DNA of 64,000 nucleotides from Alligator mississippiensis (lineage: Eukaryota; Chordata; Crocodylia; Alligatoridae): assembly GCF_030867095.1 (NCBI RefSeq), contig NC_081827.1, positions 24,557,001 through 24,621,000 on the forward strand, in the 5' to 3' direction. This document shows, piece after piece, positions 1 through 11,990 of this stretch (position 1 is the first letter of the stretch; each line of letters begins with the position of its first letter). A program made the position numbers and the translations under genes. The notes beneath the pieces are model-generated. The model ran no database searches and was not told where the DNA came from. It saw nothing but the letters and a program-made list of their open reading frames with translations.

Positions 1-2514
1 CTGCAGGGTAAACCAAAGAGATCCTACTCATTGCACAATTAGGGCTGTCTTCAGCTCAGCCCCTACTCAGGTAAAACTCTCATTAGAGGAAGCCCTGTAA
101 GGATCTCAGGATTTGGCTCTGTGTGTTTTCTGAGTTGCATCTTACTCTACATGAAGTCCACTAAATTCAACGGCATTGTCTGAAGTTTCAGATATTATTC
201 ATTCTGAATAAGGGGACCACAACCTTGAGAGGTACCTTCACACTCAGATGCACAGAAACACAGACAGCTGTCCATTTGTGCTCACCCTCACAGACTACAA
301 CTGTATGATGAAAGTATACAAGAAAATATACCTTCCAGCGATTCCAAGAGAGATCTGTGGAAGTACAATATTACTTTCTCTTCATATTTTTTAACTTTGA
401 TCTATTGGAAGAAACTTGATAACGCATATGTAAATGCTATCTGGGTGGAACTTTCCACTCACCGTACTTTGGTACTTATAAAGCTCTCTATCATGTTATT
501 GATTACTGATATTTCACGCTTCATTTTCCAAGTCAGGGATTAAAATATTTAGCCTCTAAAGATCCGCTCCACGGCAATGAATACATTAATCCCTTAATGC
601 ACTGTTTTGGTATCAATAGCAGCTCTACTTGTTTTCAGGAAGAGACTGTATTAAAAATCCCTAGAACCCCTTTTTGGAACATGTGGATCTTTTGATTAAA
701 CAGCTCACTAAGTCAATATCCGACCACTGTGAAAGGCACCGACCTCTTGCCTCTATCCATGTTCAGATAAGAGATGGCTCTTGTTTTCCCCATAAACAGT
801 CTGATCACAGACGGAGAGTTTATTGCTTATTCACCATTCCCAGGCTTGGTGTCTGGCCCTGAACCTGCTACCCTTACTCCATTACTGCATTACCACTAAA
901 CACAATGACAGCTTTTCTTGATGGGATCACATGATATATGGGTAAAACAACATACTGGGGGGAAAAAACCATTAAGAAAACAGCACGACTTAGGGCCGTT
1001 ACATCATATTGAAATGAGTCAGGCAGAACTTATTTTTCTAAACCCAGGTGATACAGTAGGGACCAAGAAACTACTAGCTAGATTCATTCCCCCCTCCACC
1101 GAGACAAAAAAATCTTAGTTTCAGCACATCACCAGATCAATCCCAGGGCTGCTGATGGGATCACTCTTCTCTTATAGAACTTCTTGTCACTGACTAGGAG
1201 GGAGAGAACATAAATCTAAGACCTACACACAAGCCAACCAATTTGGCAGTCAATGAGATTGATAGCCCATCGCACCAATACTTTGTAGGGGCTGGAGTTC
1301 AGAAATGTGAAGCGGCTGTCAGAACTGCCAGCCCCTAGCAACTTTTTTAATGCATTTTCTTTTGCAAATTGGGTGGGGGGAAAGATGGAAAATTAAACAG
1401 GCACCATCAGGATGTATGAGTTTTCATTTCAAAGAGGCTCTGACATTATTAATTATTATCCAGGAGAGAGATCTAGGAACATTTTTGCCCACTGTGTACA
1501 TTATCAACCCCCCCCCCCGGCAATATCCAACAACATTTTCCCATCTAGATTTCCCAAGATCCTGTTTTATTCTCGCGCCCAGGAAAATATTAAAAAAAAC
1601 CCCTATCAATGCAGCAAGTGAACATGGAAAGGCTTTCAGTGGCTGGTGGGATCTCACCAGAGCTGCTCCAGCAAAGTTAATTCCCATTACTCTGTCAGGA
1701 CAGATGCAGCAGAATAGGAAGTGTAGGCAGTCCCAACCCTGGGGATCTCAGAGAAATTGTCACTTTTGCACTCACTGATGAAAGCTTTGTTCACAGGGGT
1801 GATTTGGAGAAGTGGTGGTGATATTTATTTTAATACCAGTATTTATTCAAAGTAACTATCCTCCCCTCTACCAGTTTCAAGAGATCTATTTAACTCTCCT
1901 CCCAGGTAACAATGTGCAGTTACATTTTTTAAAACAAAATAAAAGAAGCAGACAGCTCTCAGCAGTTCTTATTTTCTGCTTTTTATTTTAACATAGATTT
2001 TATGAGCACAAACATTTTTGTACACCGTGCCTTGGACTAGACCTGGATTGCCCTAATAACGTGAACAGTGAATGGGATTTGAGTTCTGCCCTCCTTCATG
2101 CATTTGGTATTTATTTAAGATTATGCTATCTAAATGATAGCGTCTTCCTGTCCCCTATTTACTTAAGGGTGTTGCCTTCTGTTTCTTCAGCTGCGAGAAT
2201 CAGCCAATGGAAATGAGCTACCTCAGCAACGAACCGTCAAGGTTATATTCAAAAGACAAAGCAAATGATGCTTTGCATTAATTTTCCTAGATACACTGAA
2301 GATTCTCAGTTCACAGAATGAAAACAAACTATCACTCCACAGATAAATGTTTTTTATATCAGCTTCCTCACTTTACTTTCAGATTTCTGTCCAGGGCTCA
2401 GTGTTTCTCCACCTACAGCTAATGACATCATCACCACGGGCAACAGCCTAAGAGCTGACACTTCTTGCCAAGTTTACATGTCATCTATTGCAATATAAAC
2501 ACAGTGGGCATATC
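1..2514. other. Non-coding DNA, no gene recognised
   Basis: AT-rich sequence with only short chance reading frames and no recognisable exon on either strand. A run of ten C lies near 1509. If the CpG island at 9 kb is the start of SLC26A5, this stretch would be intron of that gene, but I found no prestin coding exon here. Confidence 0.6.
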
Positions 2515-2985
2515 TAAACAAGACATTTACTGCAGATCTGACTAATTAGCTACAACGTAATTAGTAAAATGTCACTGTCTACACGTGCGTTGCTATTAGG
2601 ACAAAATAAGCTAATTAACTCCGCCATAGGCAGTACTGCCATACACAAGTACTACCCTGCGGTGGAGTTATTTAGTCCTCTGCAATGCGTGTATAGATGC
2701 TAACAGGGCTAGCCAGGGCACAAGGCTCTGCCAGGTAGCCCCGCACTGAAGCACCCTTGTGCTCTACCCCAGCCAGTCCCTCTACAGCATGCTGAGCCAG
2801 GCTGGAGCAGCCATGGGCTGGCAGGCTGACCCTTGGGGTCCCCCATCAGACAGGGGTGCTCCGCTCCTGCTCAACGTGTTGCAGTCCTGGGCACACGTGC
2901 AAATGCCATGTCTGGGAACAATAAAGTCCAGCGTGAATGTCACCAAAGTTTATTCAGCTGCACTAACTGCATGTGTGGATGAGCT
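2515..2985. repeat. Dispersed MITE-like repeat, copy A
   Basis: Clearly alignable by eye with 35200-35600. Both share, in order, a TACTGCAGA/ACTGCAGAG start, CTAATTAGCT, a CTGTCTACAC / GTGTCTACAC segment, the AACTC(C/T)GCCATAGG block, an ACACAAGTACTA block and the CTGGGCTGGCAGGCTG(A/G)CC block. The copies are diverged, so this is an old non-autonomous element; termini and class are unresolved. Confidence 0.6.
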
Positions 2986-3980
2986 CAGTGAGCCAGATAT
3001 TGCTCTAAATTACACCAAAAGTAACTCTCTAATTTTGTCTGAGCTTGCAGAAATAGGACCACACTCCACCAACAGTGCAACTACATTAATGGAAGTGGTA
3101 CTTTAGGCAAGACACAGGAGTTGCTTTGGATTTATCCCAATTATTGGCTAAACTGAAAACCAGAAAGTCCAGTCATAAGACAGGGCAAGAAAGGTGGCTA
3201 AAATAGCTTTCCAATTTCCTGTCCATTCAGGTCTCATTCTGAAAGTAGTCTTTAAAATGTAATATCAGATGGAGGGATTTTCAGAAGCACCAAGTCCTTT
3301 ATTTCACCAAGAAATAATAACATAATTTCAAGCAGCACTTCAAGTGAGGGAAGAAACATCTAAACTACTTAGGTTTCAGGACAACCAGTAGTGCTCACTG
3401 TGACAGAAAAGTCACTCATTAACTGGGAGCCCATCAGCCAACACAACAGCCATGCCAGATGATGGATGGCATATCCATCCATGTGCTTAATAACCACATT
3501 CCTAAAGGCATTAATCACATGGTGCCATGCTCTGACATTGGATCAGAGTGAAAAGGACAAAGATGCATTCTACAAAGTGAGAGGGGCAGACATCAAAACA
3601 CAACTTAATCTTTGTGATGGGTGAATTTAATGCCAGAGTTGGATACAACAAGGAATGGAAAGAGCAGTGAGGAAGTATGGGCAGGGAATTGCCAATCAAA
3701 ATGCTAAGAGACCTGTTGAACTGTGGTTGACGTCCAACTTACATCTTGAAGGCACCATATTCCTTCACGAGAAATTCCACCAAGAACCATAGATTTCTCC
3801 AGACAGCAAATGAAAAATCAGCACACCTTGATCAACTTAGAATCATAGAAAAATAGGTCTAGAAGGGACATCAGGAGGTCATCTAGTCCAGCCCCTGGCT
3901 CAAAGCAGAACTATCCTTGTCTAAACCATCTAGTCTGTTCTTAACTACATCCAAGGATGGAGAAACCAATTTCTCTAGGT

Positions 3981-4375
3981 CAGGGGTGCTCACACTGTGC
4001 TCCAACACACAGCCCAGATCTAGGCTATAGCACTGTCATCTGGCCGATGGGGCTTTCCATGAGCCCAGAAATTTGGGAGTGGAGAAGTGGTAGCACCACT
4101 CCCCTACTGCCAAACCTTCTGATCCTTGGAGAGCCCTTGGCCCTGCTCACTGGATCTAGCACCTGATTTCAATGTGCAGGACTGGGTGCTGGGCCCCAAG
4201 ACCTAATCCCAACAGGAAAGGGGCAGTATGGGGTGGTGCTGGCCTCCCCCAGGACCCAAAACCCAGTGCACAGGTTGCAGGATGGGCCGGTGCCAGTCCC
4301 TAGTGACTGATCTGGCCTGCAGACAGCCTCACATCATTCATCTGGCCTGTGGGCCCAAAAGGTTGAGCACCACTG
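3981..4375. mobile_element. hAT-type non-autonomous transposon, 395 bp
   Basis: It begins CAGGGGTGCTCA and ends TTGAGCACCACTG, imperfect terminal inverted repeats. It is flanked by CTCTAGGT (3973-3980) and CTCTAAGT (4376-4383), an 8-bp target duplication with one mismatch. The flanks join into continuous CR1 sequence. There is no transposase. Confidence 0.85.
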
Positions 4376-4690
4376 CTCTAAGTAATCTGTTCCAATGTCT
4401 AACCCTCCTCATAGCAAGGAAGCTCTCCTTAATATCCAACACTTCTGCAATTTAAGACCATGGCTTCTTGTCCTGTACACTGAGGCCATAGAAAATAGTC
4501 TAGTACCATCTTCTTCATGTATTTGAAGAGTTATCAAATCTCCTCTTAGTCTTCTCTTCTCCAGTAAATAATTCCATTTTTTCTATCTTCTAACCCTACC
4601 CCATTTTTCAAAGTCATGCTTCCCAGACCTCTAATAAGTTTTGTTGCTCTCTGGTGGACTCTTTCCAATCTGTCTACACCTTTCTTGAAG

Positions 4691-5158
4691 TATAGGTTTC
4701 CCTCACTTTATGCTGTACATGTATTCCTGGAAAATGGTTCAAAACTTAAATTTGCATAAAGGGAACCAATTTACAATGTAACAAATAGGGATATGTTCCA
4801 AAACCTCGACTGTACTGACCTCCAGAGCTATATCTACCACTTTTACAAGACAATTTTGGTACTCACCAACAGCAGACAGTACACAAGCACAGGGCGCTAT
4901 CATAATGGGGATGGCAACTACAGAAACATGCGAAACAGACAATGAGCAAGGAGCACAGATCCACACAGGAGACTATATCTTGGTGCGTGTCACTCCTACA
5001 GTGCACTGCACAAAGCAGCTGACGGGAGGCTTCCACCACACTAATCGCATAAGAGTGAATTTCCCTCACATATAACGAATTTTTGGTATAAAAAGGGTCA
5101 TCGCATAAGAGCGAAGTCGTACATACAGAACCCACATAAAGCAAGAGAAACCTGTATA
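4691..5158. mobile_element. Mariner/Tigger-like MITE inside CR1
   Basis: The left end reads TATAGGTTTCCCTCACTTTA. The right end, reverse-complemented, reads TATACAGGTTTCTCTTGCTT, giving terminal inverted repeats with a TA or TATA flank. Skipping the element joins the CR1 text CTTGAAG to TATAGTGCCCAAAACTG, as expected for CR1. Inner GCATAAGAGCGAA copies are typical of non-autonomous mariner relatives. Confidence 0.7.
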
Positions 5159-6600
5159 GTGCCCAAAACTGAACACAGTACTTCAGAGGAGGTCTCTCCT
5201 GCTGAACAGAGTAGAAGAATTACTTTCACCGACTTGCAGGAAGCACTCCTGTTAATGCAACCTAGTATGCTACTGGGTTTTTTTTTTTGCAACCTGAGTA
5301 CATATTCAGCTTGTGGTCCACTATAACCACTACATCCTTCTCTGCAGCCTAGTCAGTTGTTTTACTTCAGCCTAGTCAGTTGTTCCCCAATTTTTATTTG
5401 TGCCTTTGATTGTTTTATTCCAAGTGCAGGACTTTTTACTTGTTGTTATTGAATTTCATACCATTTTTTCAAGTTTATCTAGTTCGTCTGAATCCTAATC
5501 CTAACATCTAAAGTGTCTACAATCCCATTTAAGGGGTGTCATCTGCAAATTTGCTAACTGTTAACTCAATCTCTGCTTCCAAATTATTAGTGAAGACATT
5601 AAACAGTGCAGGATCCAAGAGAGCCCCCCTGGGAAACCTCCACTTGATAACTCTTCCCAATTAGACATTGAACTTTGGATGATTACTCTTGGAGCATAAC
5701 GATCCAACCAGTTATGCATCCACCTTAAAGTCTAGATGAAAATACTGTATTTCCTTAAATTACCAATGAGAATGTCATAGAAGACAATGTAGAAAGCCTT
5801 CCTAAACTCACAGTATATCATATCCACTGCTCTTCTCCCCATCCACAAAGCTCATTGCTTTGCTGTAGAAGAAAATCAGGTTGGTCAAGCCACTTGCAAT
5901 TCAGGTAATCTATCCAAGATGCGAGGGCACAACAATTAGCAGATGTCAGCACCAAACTGAGAAGATGTCACCACTTTACTTTAAACAGGAACTGGCAAAG
6001 AAAATGAACAGTGCAAATCTGGAAACAAGAAGACTACAGGGGATTCCAGCTTGGAAGCAGGGACAGATCTGAGGTCATTTTAGAGGCACAGGAAAATGAG
6101 GCACAGTCCAAAACTCAAGGAAAATTGGCAGTATTTTACTTCCAACAATCACAATTGGATGGCAACAGATGGAGCAAAAAGTGGGCAAGTCAAGAGATAT
6201 TGCACCTTGCTGAAGAAAGGCAAGCACTGAAAGGAAAATTCCTGGATATTTGGAACAATAATATATTGGAAAAAAACACAGGAGGAGTACAAAGAGCAGT
6301 GAAGAGCAATGCAAGGAAGATAACTGGAGATGAGCTGAAGGCCTGCAGCTGAAGCTGAAGATGCTGCTATGGTAGGAAACCACAAAGCTGTTTACCAAGT
6401 CACTAAAAGCGTGCTTAGAAATTTCAAAACAAGAAATGGAGTAATCAAAAGCAAAGATTGAAAAAATGCATACACCTGATATAAAGCAGAAAATCAGATG
6501 GGCGAGCACTTTAAGAAGTCTACAGTAGACTCAACCCCACCTCCACACCAGATTTTGATAACATACATGAACTTAAACAAATTAGGTTTTGGCATTTAGA

Positions 6601-6752
6601 CAGACCTGAGCACATATTCAGCTTGTGGTCCACTATAACCACTACATCCTTTTCTGTAATACTTCAGCCTAGTTAGTTGTTCTCCAGTTTTTATTTGTGC
6701 CTTTGATTGTTCCATTCTAAATGCAGGACTTTTTACGTGTCATTACTGAATT
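6601..6752 (-). repeat. Second copy of a CR1 segment
   Basis: Nearly the same sequence as about 5289-5460: both start at ACCTGAG(T/C)ACATATTCAGC and run through the GTGGTCCACTATAACCACTA block to the ATTGAATTTCATA/ACTGAATTTTATT end. An internal 29-bp piece of the first copy is absent here. LINE-type sequence lies on both sides. Confidence 0.6.
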
Positions 6753-7267
6753 TTATTTATTGAATTGGGATGATTTAGTCGGAGATGACCCTGCTTTGAG
6801 CAGGATGGCAAAGAGACAATCATACCACAGCATAAAACCCATCACACTAATGAAAATGACAGAACTGTTCAAATGAAACACCTCCTGACAGTGGAACATG
6901 GAATCACTGTCAGAATCCCCACTGACTACAACAAACTGCAGAGTAGTCACACTATATCCTGTCACAGGAAAATGTTTTGCACTGAGATGTGACACAGGAT
7001 GAAAGAGGCAGGGAATGCAAACCTTAAAGAAGAATAAATTGGACTAGGGTCCAAGAAACAGATACTCACATGAAACACCACCACAGAAAAAAAGGACAGA
7101 ATGGCACATTTTCGTCATTACCAGTCTGCTGACTTTGCCAACCTACACAAGCTGACATTGTGGAACAGACCTCAGTCCTATGGATACTATCTAGTCACTA
7201 ACATTATCAAGGCTCCATACTGAGATGCTCTGTAAAGATGAACAACCAGACAACACAACAGTCAATA

Positions 7268-7450
7268 TCAGGGGTGGCCAACCTGTGGCATGGGTAGCAT
7301 GTGGTAGATTGGGGAGGAGATGGGCAGCACAATGGCTGGTAGGGCAGGAAGCTAAAAGTCAGGAAGCAGAAAGCAGAGCAGCAGTGTGGTCAGTGAGCAC
7401 AAAGCAGATTGGGCAGGACTCAGGGAGGGTGTGGGGCTAGTTTGTGGCAC
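7268..7450. mobile_element. hAT-like element, left end
   Basis: Starts with CAGGGGTGGCCAACCTGTGG, a typical hAT end, and interrupts the LINE just before its KGCILY palm segment. The right inverted repeat is not clear, so the right boundary is approximate. Confidence 0.5.
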
Positions 7451-8274
7451 CCCACCTTGGTCCCATCTGGTCAGGTCACACTCATATGGAAAAGGGCTGT
7501 ATTCTCTATCTATTGCTATTTGACCTTGCCATAGACTGGATAACAAAGAAGGTACAGGTGATACAAATGCTGACAGATCATAGGTAGATGGCAAATGCTG
7601 AGAAGACCTAGGCTTTACTATTGACATTGAGGTATTGAGCATCGCCTTTAAAAAAACTACAAATGAAGACAGACAACATGGTTAAAAAAAAAGGCAGGTT
7701 AATAAGTATGCCAGAAAAATCATCCCTGAAATTAGATGCCAAAAAAATAACATCAAGTTAGAAGGCAGAATTGTTCCTCTACCTGTGCAGCCACACACTA
7801 GACAAAAGAGACTCAAGGAAGGAAATTACATCAAGAATAGGAAAAGTCTTCACCACATGTCTTAAACAATTATGGAAATCAAAGCACATCACAGGAGAAC
7901 AAAACTGAGACTTTTCAGCACAAATGTAATCTCAGTACTAACACATGGCTGCAAGAGCTGAAAACCTACTGAGACACCTGGCAGGAAATGACATGTATTT
8001 GAACTCAAGTGCTTACAAAAACACTGGGCATTCAGTGGAAAGATTCTATCACCAATGAATACTTCAAGAAATCCGTCTCTGCAGAATCAGACACAAGCTC
8101 GCAACACCCAGACACCTATGTGAAGCTGTCAAATGGAAACCAGCTGATAAGGGTATCCTGAGAAATCCTCAAAACAACACACCACTGATGGAAACCACAG
8201 CAAATAGCCAAAAGATTGGCAGAGAGAGACTAGCTCCTGCTGTTTACGCCAAAACCAGCAAGAGAGAATGAACA

Positions 8275-8955
8275 TGGGAATGAGTTACAACATACGTCCA
8301 AATAGAAGCACAGCGAATGTAGTGTTTAGGTCAGGTAAATCCAAGGTGTTTTACACTTTACAAATTAGACTGTCAAATTCAGAGACAGCACGAGAAAGCA
8401 AACATCCCCCAAATTACCAACACACTCATTGGGTCCTTCATCTCTGTCCTGAAATGAGACACTTAAAGGCCTGATGTTGCAAGACGATGTGATGCTTTGA
8501 GGAAACTGCCTCGATTTGTCTGTATGACTTACAAATTCTGGGTACGACTGCGAAGCAGCTGGGAAAACTCCTACATTGCACGTCCTTGTGCAGGACTTCT
8601 GGGGACAAGGCTCATCTCACCCCTCTCAAGGACACCAGCAGGTCACTCATTACATTTCAGTGGCAGGCTGCTGAGGCGGGGACGGCTTGAGCCGAGGGTC
8701 CGGCTGAGGTCTAGATGAACCACCTCGGCCGGCTGGTCTGCAAGCAGGGTTAGAGCTGTGCAGCAGTGCCCCGGACAGAAGACCCCCCCCACCGATGTTA
8801 TAAGGGACCTAAAACACGGAGCAGCCCCACGGCCATTGAGCACGAGGGCAACAGAAGAAGACAACTATGCCGTGCTCGGTTTAGCTGAGGCCGGCCAAGT
8901 TCAAGGGGGCAGACGGAGCTGCAAGGACCCCGTGGTCTGAGGACAAACCAGGGGC
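8275..8955. other. Unique sequence next to the CpG island
   Basis: No exon recognised. GC content rises towards the island from about 8630. Short open frames on both strands here look like chance in GC-rich DNA. Confidence 0.5.
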
Positions 8956-9210
8956 TGTCTAAAAACACCCCAACGGATCACAGACGATTTAAACAGGTCA
9001 CGTAACGGTGCGAGCATCGCGCGTGTGCGGCGCCCGCCTCGCTGCCCCGCGCGCAGCACGACCCAGCTGCGCCACCGCGTCCCGGGGCGGGCTGCGTGGG
9101 GCTGGCGCGAGGCGCGGGAGCCCGCAGGTGCCGGCGATGGAAAGGGAAGGGAAGGACATGACCCAACACCCCACCCTGCCCCGCGCCGCGCCGCGCCGCG
9201 CCGCACTCAC

Positions 9211-9330
9211 CTCCCGCCGCGCCGCCCGGTGACAAGCAGCGCGCGGCTGAGCCGCCGGGGGGCGGAGCGGGGCGGGCGGGGCGGGCGAGGAGGGGGCGCG
9301 CGGGCGCCGCCGGGAGTCGTAGTCGGCGCG
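9211..9330 (-). other. Candidate non-coding first exon ending at a strong donor
   Basis: Read on the minus strand, the sequence reaches CGGCGGGAG|GTGAGTGCGG, a near-consensus donor with the exon edge at 9211. The upstream limit is a guess placed near the first ACTAC motif. Human SLC26A5 begins with non-coding exons, which would fit. No transcript evidence is visible. Confidence 0.4.
9312..9323 (-). promoter_or_regulatory. ACTAC-TCCC promoter motif, minus orientation
   Basis: On the minus strand it reads ACTACGACTCCC, followed by GGCGG, a variant of the ACTACAnnTCCC core-promoter motif common in CpG-island promoters. Confidence 0.5.
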
Positions 9331-9363
9331 GCCCTGCCCCCGGCGCGGACGGGGCGGCCGCGG

Positions 9364-9386
9364 ACTACACGCCCCACAATGCAGCG
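9364..9386 (+). promoter_or_regulatory. ZNF143/Staf-type binding motif
   Basis: Reads ACTACACGCCCCACAATGC followed by AGCG. It contains the ACTACA half and the CCCAnnATGC half in the spacing of the long ZNF143 motif. It points away from the minus-strand copy 40 bp to its left. Confidence 0.6.
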
Positions 9387-9794
9387 CGGCATCCCCCCAC
9401 CCCCGACCCCCAGCGGGGGGCCCCGCCCCTACCGCCCCCTGCCGGCGGGCGGCTGCGCAGGGGGCCGCGGGCACGGGCTGAGCTGGGTGGCCGCCGGCGC
9501 GGAAGAACAGGTTGTAGCTTCAGCTCCAGGTTAGACCCTCTCCCCGCGGGCTGGGCCCGGCCCGGGGGGCTTTGCACAGCAGTCACGAGCACCAGCAGCG
9601 GGCACATGAGGCCCCGTGCCCAGCCCCGTGTATACGCTGCCCCCCCCGGGAGGGGGCTGGGCTGAAGAGACCGCCCGGCCCGCCAGCTGCTGCCTCCTTC
9701 AAACCTCCAAGGGAGCCGTGAGGCTAGCCCCTTGCTCCATGTTTATAATGGCAAAAAAACCAAAAGGGGCTGGAAGGGAGCTCAGGCTCACCCT

Positions 9795-9960
9795 TGGCTG
9801 GGTACCGCTCCGGGTCAAGCGTGTGTCTAAACTGTACTTAGAGACGTCCGGTAGCAAGGATTTCCCAACCGCTCTGGGTAATTTGTTCCAGTGCTTGCCC
9901 ACCCTCAGCAAGCTGCTCCTAATGTGTAACCGAAGGGGAACAGAAGCGTCTCCGCCAGCG
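9795..9960 (-). mobile_element. CR1 fragment, antisense
   Basis: The segment GGTAATTTGTTCCAGTGCTT and the following CACCCTCAGCAAGCTGCTCC block are antisense CR1 coding sequence of the type also seen at 4385-4440 and 63340-63400. Both ends are truncated. Confidence 0.6.
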
Positions 9961-11795
9961 CGGTCTTGAGCCGAGCGCCTTCCGCCAGCTTCTCACCCTC
10001 CCTGTATTAAGAGATAACGACTGAGGGTTTTTATCAGAAAGTTACAGCAGTGGAGGAAGTGGGGTAACACCGAGACTGGAATCCCACTTTCCTGCTGCGT
10101 CCCATGTCAGCAAGGAGGATTTAATTTAAGTGGCACTATTCATGTCTGTACATTTACTTCTGCATATGTAAATGGTGGCTATCCTGGGGCCTACTACTTT
10201 ACCCTGTGATCCTGGGGCTTACCGTACACAAACACTCCCAAAAGGGACGTGATTAAAAGGGAAGGGCTTGAGGTTTGATATCACGCAGAGTGCACTTCTC
10301 TAAACCGTCTTCTGCAATAGCAGTGTTATGATTCAGCATTTCTCGTGGTCATTTACAGTAATGAACACGTCAGGTTTGGCTCTGTGATACTGGTTGGTTT
10401 TGTTCAAGAGCAACTGAAATTATGGAAATATATATACTATTAAACATAGTAACATCTAAGCCAATACTATCGTAACAATGATTGTTTTAGCTTTTGTAAG
10501 AGCAATGCAGCCTTGTCAAACCAAGATAAAGAAAAGATCTAATGGATTCAAGGCTGCTGTTATTCACTGACATTAAACATGATATTCGAGAGACTAATGA
10601 CAGCAATCCTATATGTAGCCCTTTAAGTGCATATGGCTGCTCTGGAAATGCTTGTTTTATTTGATTTGGCCTTTACTAAGGTAGTCTTGTCGGACTCTAG
10701 AACTGGCATCCTGAAAAGAAAGCATTGCTTTTCATGTCTTTGGCTGGCATGCTGGTGAACAGGAAGGTAGGGTAATGAGATTACTTGAAATGAGAAAGAC
10801 AAGCTGGTCTGGTACGAAGAGAAGAGCTAGGAATAGTTTCTTCTACCTTGGCAACATTCTGTACCAGAAACATGATTACTCACTGAGTGACCAGAAATGA
10901 GGTAGGCAATGCAATGTCTTTTATTAGATCAATAACATTATTGTATGCATTTCTGGTGGCTAAAAACTCCTGTTCTTCACTTCTCTCCATCTGGACCAAC
11001 TCTCTTGAAATTAATCTGTTCCTGGAGCTTTAGTCTTCAGGCAAAAATTACAGTAAAATATTGAGTTTGTACACTTTTTGCACTACTGAAATTAACATGA
11101 AGATTAAAGTACTTAAAGGACTTAAAATCCTTTTTCCTGTGTTGTCTGTATCCTGTGTTTCCAGACATGCATGAGAGAGCTGCTTGGCAGTGTGCTGCTG
11201 TGTTTACCAAAGAAAAAAACAACAAAATGGTTTAAACAGGAAATTAATTGGGCTTCATTTATTCTAGATTGCAGGCATGCTGTATGACCTTGTTCCTTTC
11301 CTTCTGTCCTGGGACACCAGTGAAAGGGGTCACCATTAAGTGGTCCTTAAAAAGGACAAGCCATTCTCCTGGTGGGGGTGAAGGGATGGGGACGGGGACA
11401 GGGACAAGCAAACAAAAAAGAAGCAAGAGGGATCAGCCCAACATGTCTGTCTTCTCCATTCCCAGAGCCACTCTTTTCATGGGCTACCTTCATATTTTTC
11501 TAAATTCACCTATTATCTTCCCCTTGCATCCCGCTGTTTCTTCCCTGGTTTTTCCAGGTCTGGTTTACTGAGAACACATCAAGCCATGGTTCTCTGTATC
11601 ATGTGGACAAATGCACAGAAAATGACTGGTACCTCAAGCCCTGTACAAGCAACATGGAAGGGGATTAATACAGTGTCAATGAGTCCTCCACATTGAAGAA
11701 AAGTAGCATTTGATGACTTCTGAAAAAAAAATAGATGAAGCTCCCATTACAATACAGAATCTTTACTGTTGAAAAGAAATTTGAAGCAACATGAG
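9961..11795. other. Intergenic sequence, no gene seen
   Basis: No exon or RNA gene recognised. About 10915-10945 carries TCTTTTATTAGATCAATAAC, resembling the antisense tail of the Penelope-like family described at 51483. The rest appears unique. Confidence 0.5.
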
Positions 11796-11990
11796 AGCTG
11801 GGGACAGAAGTTACACATAAACTGGTTTAAGTGATCAGAAACTGGTTTAAACCTGTAACAGAACATAAGTTCAGTGCACAGAAACCAGTTTCAAAATGGC
11901 TGAAACTGGTTTAAAATAAACCTGGTTGAATGTAGTATCAGACTTAACTGATTTGGGTCAAACTGGTTTATGGAACTTCTGTCCCAGACC
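11796..11990. repeat. Palindromic MITE with AAACTGGTTT repeats
   Basis: The left end GGGGACAGAAGTTACACATA and right end ATGGAACTTCTGTCCCAGA are inverted repeats. Between them AAACTGGTTT or close variants occur repeatedly on both strands, so the segment can fold on itself. GC-rich sequence to about 13000 may belong to a longer version of the element, but I could not find its far end. Confidence 0.6.

Larger units (their letters stand above)
3839..5877 (-). mobile_element. CR1 LINE fragment, antisense, split by two DNA elements
   Basis: The 3' end is at the low coordinate (AATCATAGAAAAATAGGTCT, then a CATCTAGTCCAGCCCCTG block), as in the standard CR1 tail read in antisense. CR1 RT-region sequence continues to about 5877, including the antisense CATCTGCAAATTTGCTAACT block near 5540. 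A hAT element (3981-4375) and a Tigger-like element (about 4691-5158) interrupt it, and removing them restores CR1 continuity. It lies inside the older LINE at 3400-8260. Confidence 0.75.
3400..8260 (+). mobile_element. Degraded RTE-like LINE with nested insertions
   Basis: Plus-strand remnants of one non-LTR retrotransposon appear in the expected order. Around 3600-3690 is an endonuclease-like piece (GEFNARVGYN type). Around 5900-6350 is the linker before the reverse transcriptase. Around 7480-7530 is a KGCILYLLLF...LAIDWITKK palm segment. Around 7690-8260 is the post-palm region, including a RIGK..T.L...WKSKHI stretch and a late PRHLCEAVKWKP segment. Stops and frameshifts are throughout, so it is dead. 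Later insertions interrupt it. The clade assignment (RTE/Rex3-like) rests on motif resemblance only. Confidence 0.55.
8960..9620. promoter_or_regulatory. CpG island promoter, possibly SLC26A5
   Basis: A sharp block of very high GC and unsuppressed CpG in an otherwise AT-rich window, with several GGGCGGGG-type Sp1 boxes (about 9268-9285) and two ACTAC promoter motifs. There is no TATA box, as expected for a CpG promoter. A strong GAG|GTGAGT donor on the minus strand at 9210/9211 suggests a first exon read towards lower coordinates. Known amniote gene order places SLC26A5 next to the RELN 3' end on the same strand, so this could be its 5' end. No prestin coding sequence is in the window, so the gene assignment is inference; an antisense or bidirectional lncRNA is possible. 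Confidence 0.65.

Noticed and set aside
2212..2284. A 24-codon plus-strand frame preceded by an acceptor-like TTTCTTCAG
   Set aside because: Too short, no donor or family match; such pairings are frequent by chance.
1..8955. SLC26A5 coding exons on the minus strand
   Set aside because: No segment resembled the prestin sulfate-transporter domain. If the gene starts at the CpG island, its coding exons would lie below position 1.
9025..9534. A 169-codon open frame in the CpG island
   Set aside because: All six frames are open for long stretches because of extreme GC content. The translation is Arg/Ala/Pro/Gly-rich with no motif, and a splice donor on the opposite strand lies inside it.
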